From a virus, in IMG/VR virus record IMGVR_UViG_3300032298_001311, positions 62,001 through 126,000 of that record: DNA of 64,000 nt. The stretch is one strand, 5' to 3'. The notes beneath the pieces are model-generated. The model saw only the letters and a program-made list of their open reading frames with translations, was not told the origin of the DNA and did no database searches. Positions 15,885 through 24,512 of this stretch are shown piece after piece. Every line of letters starts with the position of its first letter. Position 1 is the first letter of the stretch. Both the position numbers and the translations under genes were made by a program.

Positions 15885-16200
15885 AAGTTGCCAGATTCTG
15901 TTTCTAGGCTCTGGCGGGCCCAATGATCATGCTGCTAGAGCAATCTCAGAAGCAACGAAGTTATCGTTTGCATTTATTAATTTTATTGCGTTAACCGAGC
16001 TTTCGCCGGACCATCTACTTCAATCTTTATACGCCTGTCGATCCTTTTTCTGGCCCATCATAAACAGATAACACTCTCCATACCTTCTCGGTGATCAAGC
16101 CGAGGCCTACTTCGTTGAGCCTGCGTCCAGTTGTTATCTGTTTATGGTGGACCAGCCGGGTACCGCCCCCGGGTCCAAATCGTTTTATTACATTGACATC
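15885..16200 (-). ncRNA. ssrA: Circularly permuted (two-piece) tmRNA
   Basis: On the minus strand the acceptor piece comes first: T-arm CCGGG-GGCGGTA-CCCGG, acceptor strand CTGGTCC, discriminator A and CCA ending at 16145. Then an intervening segment (16057-16144) bounded by a 14-bp inverted repeat, then the coding piece starting at 16056 with GGGCCAG, which pairs with CTGGTCC over seven bp. GGATCGACAGG follows, then the tag frame, then a GCCAGA/TCTGGC hairpin ending at 15890. This order is that of alphaproteobacterial permuted tmRNA, which is cut into two RNAs. The outer ends are approximate. tmRNA rescues stalled ribosomes and tags the peptide for ClpXP. Confidence 0.93.
15927..15971 (-). 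other. tmRNA tag-peptide reading frame
   Basis: GCA resume codon to TGA encodes ANDNFVASEIALAA. It begins ANDN like alphaproteobacterial tags and ends LAA, the degron read by ClpX. The insert VASEIA makes it longer than the E. coli tag (10 aa encoded). Confidence 0.92.
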
Positions 16201-16213
16201 AACAATGATGAAT

Positions 16214-16244
16214 TATTTATAGCAGTATATTAAAAATAAGTCAA
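16214..16244 (-). promoter_or_regulatory. tmRNA promoter
   Basis: Minus strand TTGACT (16239-16244), 17-nt spacer, TATAAA (16216-16221) within an exact TATAAATA (16214-16221). The -35 box overlaps the stop of the upstream tail gene. Both host-type and late-type recognition are possible. Confidence 0.65.
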
Positions 16245-18112
16245 CCTTTACGGTTAACAAGCCCAGACTCACATCCTGAAGCAGATGCTGAACTTGCTGC
16301 TCCACCTTTGCAACTTTCTTCAAATTTTAAATGTAACCATCCTGTTTTGAACTGATTCATTTGAACTGTTACAGGTAAATTTTTCCTAGCCCAATCGGCT
16401 ATTTCCATTAATTTAGTAGGATTTGCAGGAAAGGCAACATCTACTACTTTTCCTTTAGCATGTTCACCACTCTCTCTATAACCACTAATAATAGAAATCA
16501 TAGGATATGCTTCTTTTAAAGGCTCTAATACATTTATAGCAACAGATGATAGATTTTTAATGACCTCATCTACTTCGGAGCCGCCTTTTCCTTTATTAAT
16601 TCTATGACTACCACCTTCAACCGCTGTACCTACAAGTTGCCATAAATCAAAATTTGGTGAAAGTGGCTGAGCATAATTAATATCTCTAAATCCCTTTGCA
16701 TTTTTCCCGTCATTAGGAGGTTGTTTTATTTTACATCCACCACCGCCACCACCACTATCTTGATTTCCACCCGATTGATCACTTCCAGGAACCTTTTCAG
16801 GTGCAGCATTGAATACTTGTTCAATTAAATTAGGTGCTGCTCCTTGTATTACAGGTGCAATTTGAGGAATAAGATTTTGTAAATTTCCAGGTAACATGTT
16901 AGTTAATTGAGAAACATTAAAAAGTCCCTGTGCAACATCGGCAGGTATAAATTGGTTTAATCCAGACAATAACATGCCGGCTGGGTTTGATAAATTCGAT
17001 GGTAAAATAGGAATAGAAGGAATAGCATTTCCTCCCATTGCAGCATTAACAATTGATCCCATAGGGTTTCTAGCAAATGTATTTGCTACACCAGTTATAT
17101 TAGCAGGAATAAAATTATTTAATCCAGTACTGTTTAAAGCTAACGAAACTGCTTGACTTAACGAATTTTGATCTAAAGGTATACCTGAATTTCTAGAAGA
17201 TCCGATAGATGTCTGTAAAACAGACAAGAATTGCGAAACACTTCCAGCATTCATAGTTTGATTATTCATTACTCCGGAAGTTATAGAAGATAGTTGTTGT
17301 AATGCTTGTTGTGGTATACCAATTGACGGTAATATAGAACGTAAAGCATTATTAGCAACGTAGCTAATAGCGTTTCCACCAACCATATTCATTAAACCAT
17401 TTAAATTAAATGCAGTTACATTAGGAACTCCGGTTAAAAGATTTGGAGGTATAAATGATTTTAATCCTGTAGGTAAATTATTCATAAAATTGCCTAATAT
17501 TTCATTAGGTATATTTTGAAGTAATTGTTCCATAGCTGGCATTTGTGTAGATATATTTTTAGCTACAGCACCAAGTGATGGTACAAGATCATCTGGTAAA
17601 CTACCCGGGTCTGCCATATCACCACATCCTGAACTTCCTCCTTCGCTATCCATACTTTTTACACCTAAATGTTTCATAGGTTGATGTTTATTACCTTTTT
17701 TAATTCTTTCAATAGCTTTTCTAGGTTCTTTAAGTTCCTTTTTCTTTTTATATTGTCCCTGTTGTCTTTCAGTTTCTTCGGTATCTGGTTGTGCAGGTTC
17801 TGCTTTCTCTTCGGAAGGCTTGCTATCTCCTTCTTGTCCACCGCCTGATTCGGGAGTTTGTCCAAATCCTTCTGGTGGTGGTTCGACTTTATTAGGCCAT
17901 TTTCCTCCACTGATCGGTGGATAAACAGCATTTGGATTAAAAGGAACCAATCTACCGAATCCATTTGCACTAGTATTAGCATTTGTAAATGATCCACTAG
18001 ATCCAGAAAAACCTGACGAATTAATTGGTTGATTATTAATCCATGATGACGGAGATGATGAAGTTGTTGCTCCTGTAGTAGCAAAAGTTCTTACTCCAAA
18101 TACTCCAGCCAT
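16241..18112 (-). CDS. Large tail-associated protein with C-terminal M15-like peptidase domain
   Basis: 623 residues. The first 170 are Ser/Pro/Gly-rich and disordered; 180-440 is an Asn/Leu/Ile/Pro repeat-like helical region; a Gly run near 455 leads to a C-terminal domain (about 480-600) with SGYRESGEHAKGKVVDVAF and GWLHLKFEE. The spaced His, Asp and His match the zinc ligands of M15-type D,D-peptidases/endopeptidases. It probably cuts peptide cross-links during DNA entry as part of the baseplate hub or tail tip. It sits next to a second wall hydrolase. Confidence 0.72.
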   Translation of the reverse strand: MAGVFGVRTFATTGATTSSSPSSWINNQPINSSGFSGSSGSFTNANTSANGFGRLVPFNPNAVYPPISGGKWPNKVEPPPEGFGQTPESGGGQEGDSKPSEEKAEPAQPDTEETERQQGQYKKKKELKEPRKAIERIKKGNKHQPMKHLGVKSMDSEGGSSGCGDMADPGSLPDDLVPSLGAVAKNISTQMPAMEQLLQNIPNEILGNFMNNLPTGLKSFIPPNLLTGVPNVTAFNLNGLMNMVGGNAISYVANNALRSILPSIGIPQQALQQLSSITSGVMNNQTMNAGSVSQFLSVLQTSIGSSRNSGIPLDQNSLSQAVSLALNSTGLNNFIPANITGVANTFARNPMGSIVNAAMGGNAIPSIPILPSNLSNPAGMLLSGLNQFIPADVAQGLFNVSQLTNMLPGNLQNLIPQIAPVIQGAAPNLIEQVFNAAPEKVPGSDQSGGNQDSGGGGGGCKIKQPPNDGKNAKGFRDINYAQPLSPNFDLWQLVGTAVEGGSHRINKGKGGSEVDEVIKNLSSVAINVLEPLKEAYPMISIISGYRESGEHAKGKVVDVAFPANPTKLMEIADWARKNLPVTVQMNQFKTGWLHLKFEESCKGGAASSASASGCESGLVNRKG

Positions 18113-18128
18113 TTACTTACTCCTTTTA

Positions 18129-19826
18129 TTATTTAACAGTTCTTCCTGGTATAAAAGTTCCTGGTTGCGGATTTAATATATAAGGTGTACCTCTAGCTAT
18201 TTCGTCAGGTTTTCTAAAATAAGTATTTCCACGATTTGATGAACTTGTCTGCCCCATTGCAATAGAATTTGGATCATTTGCAGCATCTTGGTGAGCGGTA
18301 CTACTAGAACTCATAATATATTGGGAAGATCTAAAACTAGTAGCACCTAATGTAGGGTCTTCTAGTTGACCATTAACTAATCCGCTTATGATACTTTTCG
18401 CTTCTGAAAGTTGAGCATCTGATAGATTTGCTGCTCTGCGGCCAGAATAACCAACATATTGTTGTGGAGCCCTCGCTACTTCTGCCATATTTTTTCCACC
18501 AGGCCAGTTACCTTGTTGAGCTCTATTAATGATATTTGAGGCAACAGCAACTCTTCCCATAAAGCTACTTCCAGCTTCTCCGTACATAGCTGACGCAACA
18601 TCTCTCATAATTGCATCATTTCCCAATTGTGATTTTAAAGCGGGGTCAACAGTTCTAAAGGTTCCTTCAGGAGAAAGTTGGCTAGGTACTTGATCATAAT
18701 TGTATATTGTTTTATTATCAGGAAATCTTCCTAAAGGTGTACTATCCGGTGCTGCGCCGCCGCCTCCAGTTCCTGGTGCAGGTGTAGAACCTGCAGGTAC
18801 ATTATTAATTTTTCCTGCTCTAAATCCTTCAACCTGTTGCATAGCATCAATCATTTGTTGCTGTTGATTAGGTGTTAGAGATGACATAGGAGTGCTTGCT
18901 GGAACACCTAACGCTCCTGCAACTTCTGAAATATATCTAGCTGTATTATTTTCTCTCGGAGGTGCCCATAATGTTATAGCGCCTGCAATTGTTTTGGAAT
19001 TATATAATGAAGTGTCAAACAATCTTGCTCGCATTGCTTCTCTTCCTGCATTATAACTAGGAAAAACAGCAAACCTACCGTCAGTACCTATTGCTCCTTT
19101 ACTTTTTGAGAAATCACCATATTCCATATTTCCTGGATTATGGTTTCTCCAATTTCTATCACCAGTTCTTTTTTGAACTGAACCATCATTCATCTTAAGA
19201 GTTGTAGTTCCCGGACCAGCTTCTAAAACTTCTACGGCAAAATTTTCTGAATTAGCAGGAGGTATAGTATCTTCAGTAGGAGTATTGATAGGATTCTTTG
19301 GAGTTTGATCTAAAGAAGCAGGAGGATTGGGGTCAGGATTAGTGCTATTATATGGATTCATTGGTGTGTTCCCATAATTAAGAGCATCTGAAATTGTTTG
19401 AGCAGCAGCTTGAGCATATTGGTTTAAAGGAGCGCCGCCGCCTCCTCCTCCTCCGCCTCCGGATTGTTGTTCTTCGTCTTCTTCGGCTTTTCCTTTAACT
19501 TTAGCACCAAGAAGATGTGCCATTTCTTCTGTTTTTGCTTTAAGGTATTCTTTTTTGTTTTTTGCGCCTTTAGGAACTTTAAAAGTAAGTTTATATTCTA
19601 ATGCTTCATTAATATCACCATCGTGATTTTTATTAGCTTTTGATTGAAGTATTTTCTTACGACTATCTAACTTACGATATTTTTTGTCTCTCTTACCTTT
19701 TTCTTCGGCAGGATTTCCTTCAGAATATCTTTTAGTGTTATCGGTCATTTGGGGATGTTTATCCGGATCTTCTGCTGAAAGAGAACCCGTACCTCCACCT
19801 GGAAGTGTACCTGTTACTGATGTCAT
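18129..19826 (-). CDS. Tail-associated cell-wall hydrolase with two domains
   Basis: 565 residues. After a charged linker and a Gly run (about 125) comes a domain at about 200-320 with RNWRNHNPGNMEYGDF and FAVFPSYNAGREAM, typical of phage structural lysozyme/transglycosylase-like modules. A second domain at about 385-520 carries ASAMYGEAGSSFMGRVAVASNIINRA, the SleB-type cell-wall hydrolase (Hydrolase_2) signature. With the neighbouring M15-like protein it forms a set of virion-borne peptidoglycan enzymes. AATAAATA ends 5 nt before the ATG. Confidence 0.75.
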   Translation of the reverse strand: MTSVTGTLPGGGTGSLSAEDPDKHPQMTDNTKRYSEGNPAEEKGKRDKKYRKLDSRKKILQSKANKNHDGDINEALEYKLTFKVPKGAKNKKEYLKAKTEEMAHLLGAKVKGKAEEDEEQQSGGGGGGGGGAPLNQYAQAAAQTISDALNYGNTPMNPYNSTNPDPNPPASLDQTPKNPINTPTEDTIPPANSENFAVEVLEAGPGTTTLKMNDGSVQKRTGDRNWRNHNPGNMEYGDFSKSKGAIGTDGRFAVFPSYNAGREAMRARLFDTSLYNSKTIAGAITLWAPPRENNTARYISEVAGALGVPASTPMSSLTPNQQQQMIDAMQQVEGFRAGKINNVPAGSTPAPGTGGGGAAPDSTPLGRFPDNKTIYNYDQVPSQLSPEGTFRTVDPALKSQLGNDAIMRDVASAMYGEAGSSFMGRVAVASNIINRAQQGNWPGGKNMAEVARAPQQYVGYSGRRAANLSDAQLSEAKSIISGLVNGQLEDPTLGATSFRSSQYIMSSSSTAHQDAANDPNSIAMGQTSSSNRGNTYFRKPDEIARGTPYILNPQPGTFIPGRTVK

Positions 19827-19849
19827 AACAATATTTATTGGAAATTAAT

Positions 19850-20164
19850 TTAAATTAGTTTACCAAAATCACTGCTAGTTGCTGGTTGTATTCCAGATGT
19901 TCCTTTAATATATTGATTAGCTGTTGTTTTTTCTGTTTTAGCCATTACAATAACAACATTTTTAGGAAAACTTATTTCTCCTTCAATGTCTGCGGTTAAA
20001 AGAAGAGGAGTCATTGCTGGACCTTGCTGACTTATTGATAAAACTAAAGGTTTGCTTACCTTATAGAAGGAATCGTCAACGGAAACTAATTTTGTGATAA
20101 TTTCCTCACCTGTTATTAATTTAATAGTAACAACGTCGTTTGGTTTAAATGTTTGTACAAGCAT
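19850..20164 (-). CDS. Conserved phage protein, possible Sm-like fold (104 aa)
   Basis: The N-terminal 50 residues (FKPNDVVTIKLITGEEIITKLVSVDD, then a long strand) have the LITGEEI-x-SV pattern of Sm/LSm-like or small beta-barrel proteins. Proteins of this kind are common in T4-like marine phages with no function assigned. It overlaps the glutaredoxin gene by one base, so it is part of the nrd operon. Confidence 0.6.
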   Translation of the reverse strand: MLVQTFKPNDVVTIKLITGEEIITKLVSVDDSFYKVSKPLVLSISQQGPAMTPLLLTADIEGEISFPKNVVIVMAKTEKTTANQYIKGTSGIQPATSSDFGKLI

Positions 20165-20433
20165 TATACGAATCCTCTTAATTCATTTAATTCAATTTGT
20201 TCTTTTAATACCGCTGGATCTTGATTTTTCAATCCTTCGTATCCGCCAGGAACAAAAACGTCTCCATTAAGATATAATTGTGGAACACTTTTATGTCCAG
20301 CTTCTTTAATCATGTTTAAAGAAACATCGTCTTGTGTTACATCAACGACTTCGTATTCTATCTTATTTGAATCAAGCCAACTCTTTGCAAGTTCACAATG
20401 AGGGCAATTTGGTTTTGAATAAACTGTTAGCAT
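20164..20433 (-). CDS. grx: Glutaredoxin
   Basis: 89 residues, thioredoxin fold. Redox motif Cys10-Pro-His-Cys13 in YSKPNCPHCELAK; the cis-Pro motif SVPQLYLNG and a GGYEGL glutathione-site loop are present. It would reduce the C-terminal Cys pair of the adjacent NrdA. The gene order nrdA-nrdB-grx on one transcript matches T4-like phages. Confidence 0.93.
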   Translation of the reverse strand: MLTVYSKPNCPHCELAKSWLDSNKIEYEVVDVTQDDVSLNMIKEAGHKSVPQLYLNGDVFVPGGYEGLKNQDPAVLKEQIELNELRGFV

Positions 20434-20441
20434 ATAAACTC

Positions 20442-21554
20442 CTATAGTGAAAAACCTTTAAAACTTTCTTCGTCAACGTCTTGCTTTACTCCACCAACAA
20501 TGTAACTGGTAATTTCTGTTTCTTGTGGTGCAACTTGCACCTCTGCACCTGATATCCATTTTTGTGTCCACGGTAATGGATTGCTTCCGCCTTTATACTT
20601 TGTAGGTAATCCAATAGCAGTCATACGCTTATTGGCAATCCATTCAACATAGTCACAAAGTAGTTGCTTGTTAAGACCAATCATAGATCCATCCTTAAAG
20701 AGATATTCTGCCCACTTCTTTTCTTGTTCAACAGCATCGTCAAATAGTTTAACACATTCTGCTTCACATTCAATAGCAATTTGAGCATAATCTGGATCAT
20801 CCTTTGGAAGTAACTTTAATAAAGTCTGTGTTCCAGCAAGATGAATATTCTCATCTCGAGCAATGAACTTAATAATCTTAGCATTGCCTTCCATCTTCTT
20901 AACTTCAGCAAATGCCCACGAACAAGCAAATGAAACATAGAAGCGAATACCTTCAAGAATATTAACACTCATTATGGCCATCCATAATGCTCTTTTGTGT
21001 GAATAATTTGGAGGTTCGTCGAAACAATTATCTCGTTCCCTAGGACTCATATTATTAAGACATATTAATTGATCATAATATTTGCTAATATCTGTAGCAC
21101 AATCAGCTATTTCCTTAACATCTAACATTTCATCAAAAACCTTAGATGGGTTAGGATAAATGTTTCTAATGATATGTGTATAACTTCGACTATGGATAGT
21201 CTCAAAGAATGTCCAAGTATTGATCCAAGTTTCTAGTTCAGGTAAACTACAGATAGGTCCAAAGGCTAATGTTGGAGCACGACCTTGAACACTATCAAGT
21301 AGGATTTGTCTCTTTAAATTACTAGTGAAAATATGTTGCTCATGATCTGTTAGATCTTTGAAATCTTTTGCATCACGGAGAATATCAACTTCGTGAGGTA
21401 ACCAAAAGAAAGATAGCTGCTTTTCGGTTAATTTTTCAAACTGACGATACTTCATAGTATCATAACGCTGTAAAGTCACCCCACCATTAGTATCAAGAAA
21501 TGCCAAAGACTCTGTATGGTTGGCACGATTATTGCTATCAAAAACTGAATTCAT
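20442..21554 (-). CDS. nrdB: Ribonucleotide reductase class Ia, beta subunit
   Basis: 370 residues. NrdB holds the diiron-tyrosyl radical centre that starts nucleotide reduction in NrdA. Ligand-bearing helices are visible: FFWLPHEVDI..D, TFFETIHSRSYTHII (Glu, His, Tyr) and ARDENIHLAGTQ (Glu, His). The C-terminus EESFKGFSL is suited for docking to NrdA. It lies 14 nt after nrdA. Confidence 0.95.
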   Translation of the reverse strand: MNSVFDSNNRANHTESLAFLDTNGGVTLQRYDTMKYRQFEKLTEKQLSFFWLPHEVDILRDAKDFKDLTDHEQHIFTSNLKRQILLDSVQGRAPTLAFGPICSLPELETWINTWTFFETIHSRSYTHIIRNIYPNPSKVFDEMLDVKEIADCATDISKYYDQLICLNNMSPRERDNCFDEPPNYSHKRALWMAIMSVNILEGIRFYVSFACSWAFAEVKKMEGNAKIIKFIARDENIHLAGTQTLLKLLPKDDPDYAQIAIECEAECVKLFDDAVEQEKKWAEYLFKDGSMIGLNKQLLCDYVEWIANKRMTAIGLPTKYKGGSNPLPWTQKWISGAEVQVAPQETEITSYIVGGVKQDVDEESFKGFSL

Positions 21555-21568
21555 CTTTTTCTTATTCC

Positions 21569-23878
21569 TTATATTTTACAACTTTCGCAATCTTCTTCGA
21601 TGAGTTCAGCCTGTTGCGAATCTGGTAACTCTTCCCCCACGAGCTTATTAACATTTAGCTCGCCTTGTCCGTCATACGAATTAAAATAATATAACTGTTT
21701 TCCACCTAATTTGTAAAACATTAAGACATGTTGGAGCATAACGCTCATTGGAATTTTTTCATCTGCAAAGAATTGTGGATTATAACTTGTATTGACACTA
21801 ATACCTTGATCGATATATTTTTGCAAGATAGCACAAATTTTTAGATATCCTTCTGGACTTTGTTGATCCCAAAGCAATTCGTACTTATTCTTAAGACGAC
21901 GATACTCCGGAACGACTTGCTTTAGAACACCATGCTTGCTCTGTTTAATTGAAATATATGAACGAGGCGGCTCTATACCATTTGTTGCATTAGCAATCTG
22001 TGCCGATGTCTCAGCAGGCATTAGAGCCATAAGTGTAGCATTTCTGATTCCGTGTGTTTTTAATTCTTCTCTTAATTTTTCCCAAGGCATACGTTCAATG
22101 TAAGGTACTAATTCATCAATATCTTTTTTGCGTGTATCGATAGGTACAATGCCCTTTGCATACTTTGTATCTTCTGGCTTACCACATGTGCCTTGCTCTT
22201 TGGCGAGGTCGACGCTGGCTTTAATTAGATAATAACTCCATGCTTCTGCATATTCGTCAATTTTTACCAATGCATCTGTATCAGAATAACTTAAATCATT
22301 CTTAGCAAGCCAATAAGCGAGATTAATAATACCAACACCAAGTGGACGATATTCTTTAGTTGCTATATCAGCAGCCTTAACAGGATAACTTTGATAACTC
22401 AACAGAGCATCGAGTCCTCTTACTGCTAATGCACAAGGTTTTTCAAAATCTTCTGGGTCTCTAATATTTCCCCAGTTGATGGCACTCAATGTACATAATG
22501 CAATACGACCATCTTCGTCGAAAATATTGGTTAGTGGTTTTGTTGGTAAATCAATTTCACAGCAAAGATTACTTTGTTTAATTGGAGCAACCTTTTCATC
22601 AAACGAACTGTGTGTATTTGCATTATCAACATTCATAAGATAGATACGTCCTGTATCTTTTCTTTCTTTCATAAATGCTGAAAATAAATCGATAGCTTTA
22701 ACTTTCTTCTTACGAAGCTTTGAATTAGACTCTGCTTTTTCATACAGTTCAGCAAATTTATTTTGATCACTAAAAAACGCTTCGAACATATCAGGTACGT
22801 CATTAGGACTAAACAAAGTTATATCACCTCCCTTTATCAATCGTTGATAGAACAGTCTACTAAACTGTACCCCGTAGTCCATATGACGCACCCTATTGTC
22901 CTCGATGCCCTTACTGTTTTTAAGGACAAGGAGATCTTCAACTTCGTAATGCCATATTGGATAATACAATGTGGCCGCACCATTACGAACTCCTCCTTGC
23001 GAACAGCTTCTAACTGCCGCTTGGAACATTTTGTAGAAAGGTATAACACCTGTGTGACTTGTGTCACCGTTACGAACTGGAGAGCCTAATGCTCTAATTC
23101 TTCCTGCTCCTAACCCAATGCCTGCTTTCTGCGAAACATACTTTACTATAGCAGAAGTTGTGGCATTGATGCTATCTAAACTATCATCTGTTTCAATTAA
23201 AACGCATGAACTAAACTGACGCTGTGGTGTACGAACACCTGCCATAACAGGTGTAGGCAATGAAATGTCATGTGTAGAAATTGCTTCATAGTATTCTCGG
23301 ATCCAATGCATACGTGTTTCTTTTGGATACGCATGAAATAGTGTAGCAGCGATTAACAAATATGATACTTGGGGAGTTTCGAGTATCTGTCCTGTTACAC
23401 GATTTTGTACAAGATACTTTCCTCGCATTTGTTCCATAGCAACATATGTAAGATCCATGTCTCTTTCATGTTTAATATATGACTCTAATTTAGTCCATTC
23501 ATTTTCTGCATACCAATTAATTAATTCATTTGTATAATAACCTAATTGAACATTTCTTTTTACAAGTTCTAACAATGAAATAGGTTTGTAATCGTTATAA
23601 ACTTCTTTGCGTAATGCATAATTAATGAGTCTACCTGCAACATATTGATAATTAGGTGCTTCTTCAGAAATAAGGTCAGCTGCGGCTTTAATAAGTGTTT
23701 CTTGAATATCTGTAGTCTTTATATTATTATAAAATTGTAATTGTGACTTAATTTCTAATTCACTAGCACTAACTCCAGTTAATCCTTCAGTAGCCCAAAA
23801 GACAACACGATGTATCTTGTCTAGATTTAGATCTTCTTTTCTTCCGTCCCTTTTTATAATTGTTATGCGTGAACTCAT
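21569..23878 (-). CDS. nrdA: Ribonucleotide reductase class Ia, alpha subunit
   Basis: 769 residues, close to E. coli NrdA (761). An N-terminal ATP-cone (ITIIKRDGRKEDLNLDKIHRVV) indicates dATP feedback control. Cys225 in QFSSCVLIE, Cys in NLCCEIDLP and the C-terminal CESC pair are the redox-active cysteines; PAETSAQIANATNGIEPP is the radical-transfer loop region. It converts rNDPs to dNDPs for phage DNA synthesis. A CATAAATA box lies about 63 nt upstream. Confidence 0.96.
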   Translation of the reverse strand: MSSRITIIKRDGRKEDLNLDKIHRVVFWATEGLTGVSASELEIKSQLQFYNNIKTTDIQETLIKAAADLISEEAPNYQYVAGRLINYALRKEVYNDYKPISLLELVKRNVQLGYYTNELINWYAENEWTKLESYIKHERDMDLTYVAMEQMRGKYLVQNRVTGQILETPQVSYLLIAATLFHAYPKETRMHWIREYYEAISTHDISLPTPVMAGVRTPQRQFSSCVLIETDDSLDSINATTSAIVKYVSQKAGIGLGAGRIRALGSPVRNGDTSHTGVIPFYKMFQAAVRSCSQGGVRNGAATLYYPIWHYEVEDLLVLKNSKGIEDNRVRHMDYGVQFSRLFYQRLIKGGDITLFSPNDVPDMFEAFFSDQNKFAELYEKAESNSKLRKKKVKAIDLFSAFMKERKDTGRIYLMNVDNANTHSSFDEKVAPIKQSNLCCEIDLPTKPLTNIFDEDGRIALCTLSAINWGNIRDPEDFEKPCALAVRGLDALLSYQSYPVKAADIATKEYRPLGVGIINLAYWLAKNDLSYSDTDALVKIDEYAEAWSYYLIKASVDLAKEQGTCGKPEDTKYAKGIVPIDTRKKDIDELVPYIERMPWEKLREELKTHGIRNATLMALMPAETSAQIANATNGIEPPRSYISIKQSKHGVLKQVVPEYRRLKNKYELLWDQQSPEGYLKICAILQKYIDQGISVNTSYNPQFFADEKIPMSVMLQHVLMFYKLGGKQLYYFNSYDGQGELNVNKLVGEELPDSQQAELIEEDCESCKI

Positions 23879-23940
23879 GGTTATATCCTTATTCAGAAGC
23901 TATTTTTAATTTTATGAACTGCTCGTCGAAACAAGTCGAA

Positions 23941-23948
23941 TATTTATG
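23941..23948 (-). promoter_or_regulatory. Late-type box upstream of nrdA (CATAAATA)
   Basis: CATAAATA on the minus strand 62 nt before the nrdA ATG. The 190-nt gap to the next gene (23879-24071) also holds TATAATAGGTATTAT (about 24007-24021), a possible early -10 box, and no ORF. Confidence 0.4.
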
Positions 23949-24071
23949 AGAGTGGTGGACGGGATATTCTAGTAGTATATTTCTCTGTCTCAAAGTGATA
24001 AATTGTCTCATAATACCTATTATACTAATTCGATATGCATTTGTATAGTATTAATTACCTTAAGGCAACCA

Positions 24072-24503
24072 TTATGAGTAATTTTTCAACATAGGATAAG
24101 ATGCTTGTATTATTATATCTAAAGGTAGTTCTTCTTGTAATATAGCACGGTTGTAAAAATAGCCAATTACATGATCGTCTACAAATAACAAATATCGTAA
24201 TTCGTGTGCTTCTCGATCGTTTACTATTTGTATTTCAAAATAACTATCTTTGAATCTATCAGTTAAAGAAAGTGTGTAGTATATTGCAAGAATTTTTGAA
24301 AATTCACAATAATGATTATCTTCAATTAATGTCCAAGGGTCGAGCCAGGATGTTTGATTAAACGGGTCACAGGATAATGCACTGATTGGCGCTTTATTCC
24401 AAAAGTCTATAGTTGCTTGAATAGGATCAAAATGATCTTCGAGATTCTTTCGAAATTCAAACCAATAACTAAGTCTAGTTTCAAACTTCTCAAAGAAAAT
24501 CAT
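24072..24503 (-). CDS. Conserved phage protein (143 aa)
   Basis: Tryptophan- and acidic-rich protein (FWNKAPISALSCDPFNQTSWLDPWTLI) with no catalytic motif I can name. The composition and its site next to the tail fibre gene resemble small T4-like marine phage proteins of unknown function. It starts 9 nt after the tail fibre stop. Confidence 0.65.
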   Translation of the reverse strand: MIFFEKFETRLSYWFEFRKNLEDHFDPIQATIDFWNKAPISALSCDPFNQTSWLDPWTLIEDNHYCEFSKILAIYYTLSLTDRFKDSYFEIQIVNDREAHELRYLLFVDDHVIGYFYNRAILQEELPLDIIIQASYPMLKNYS

Positions 24504-24512
24504 TAATATAAA

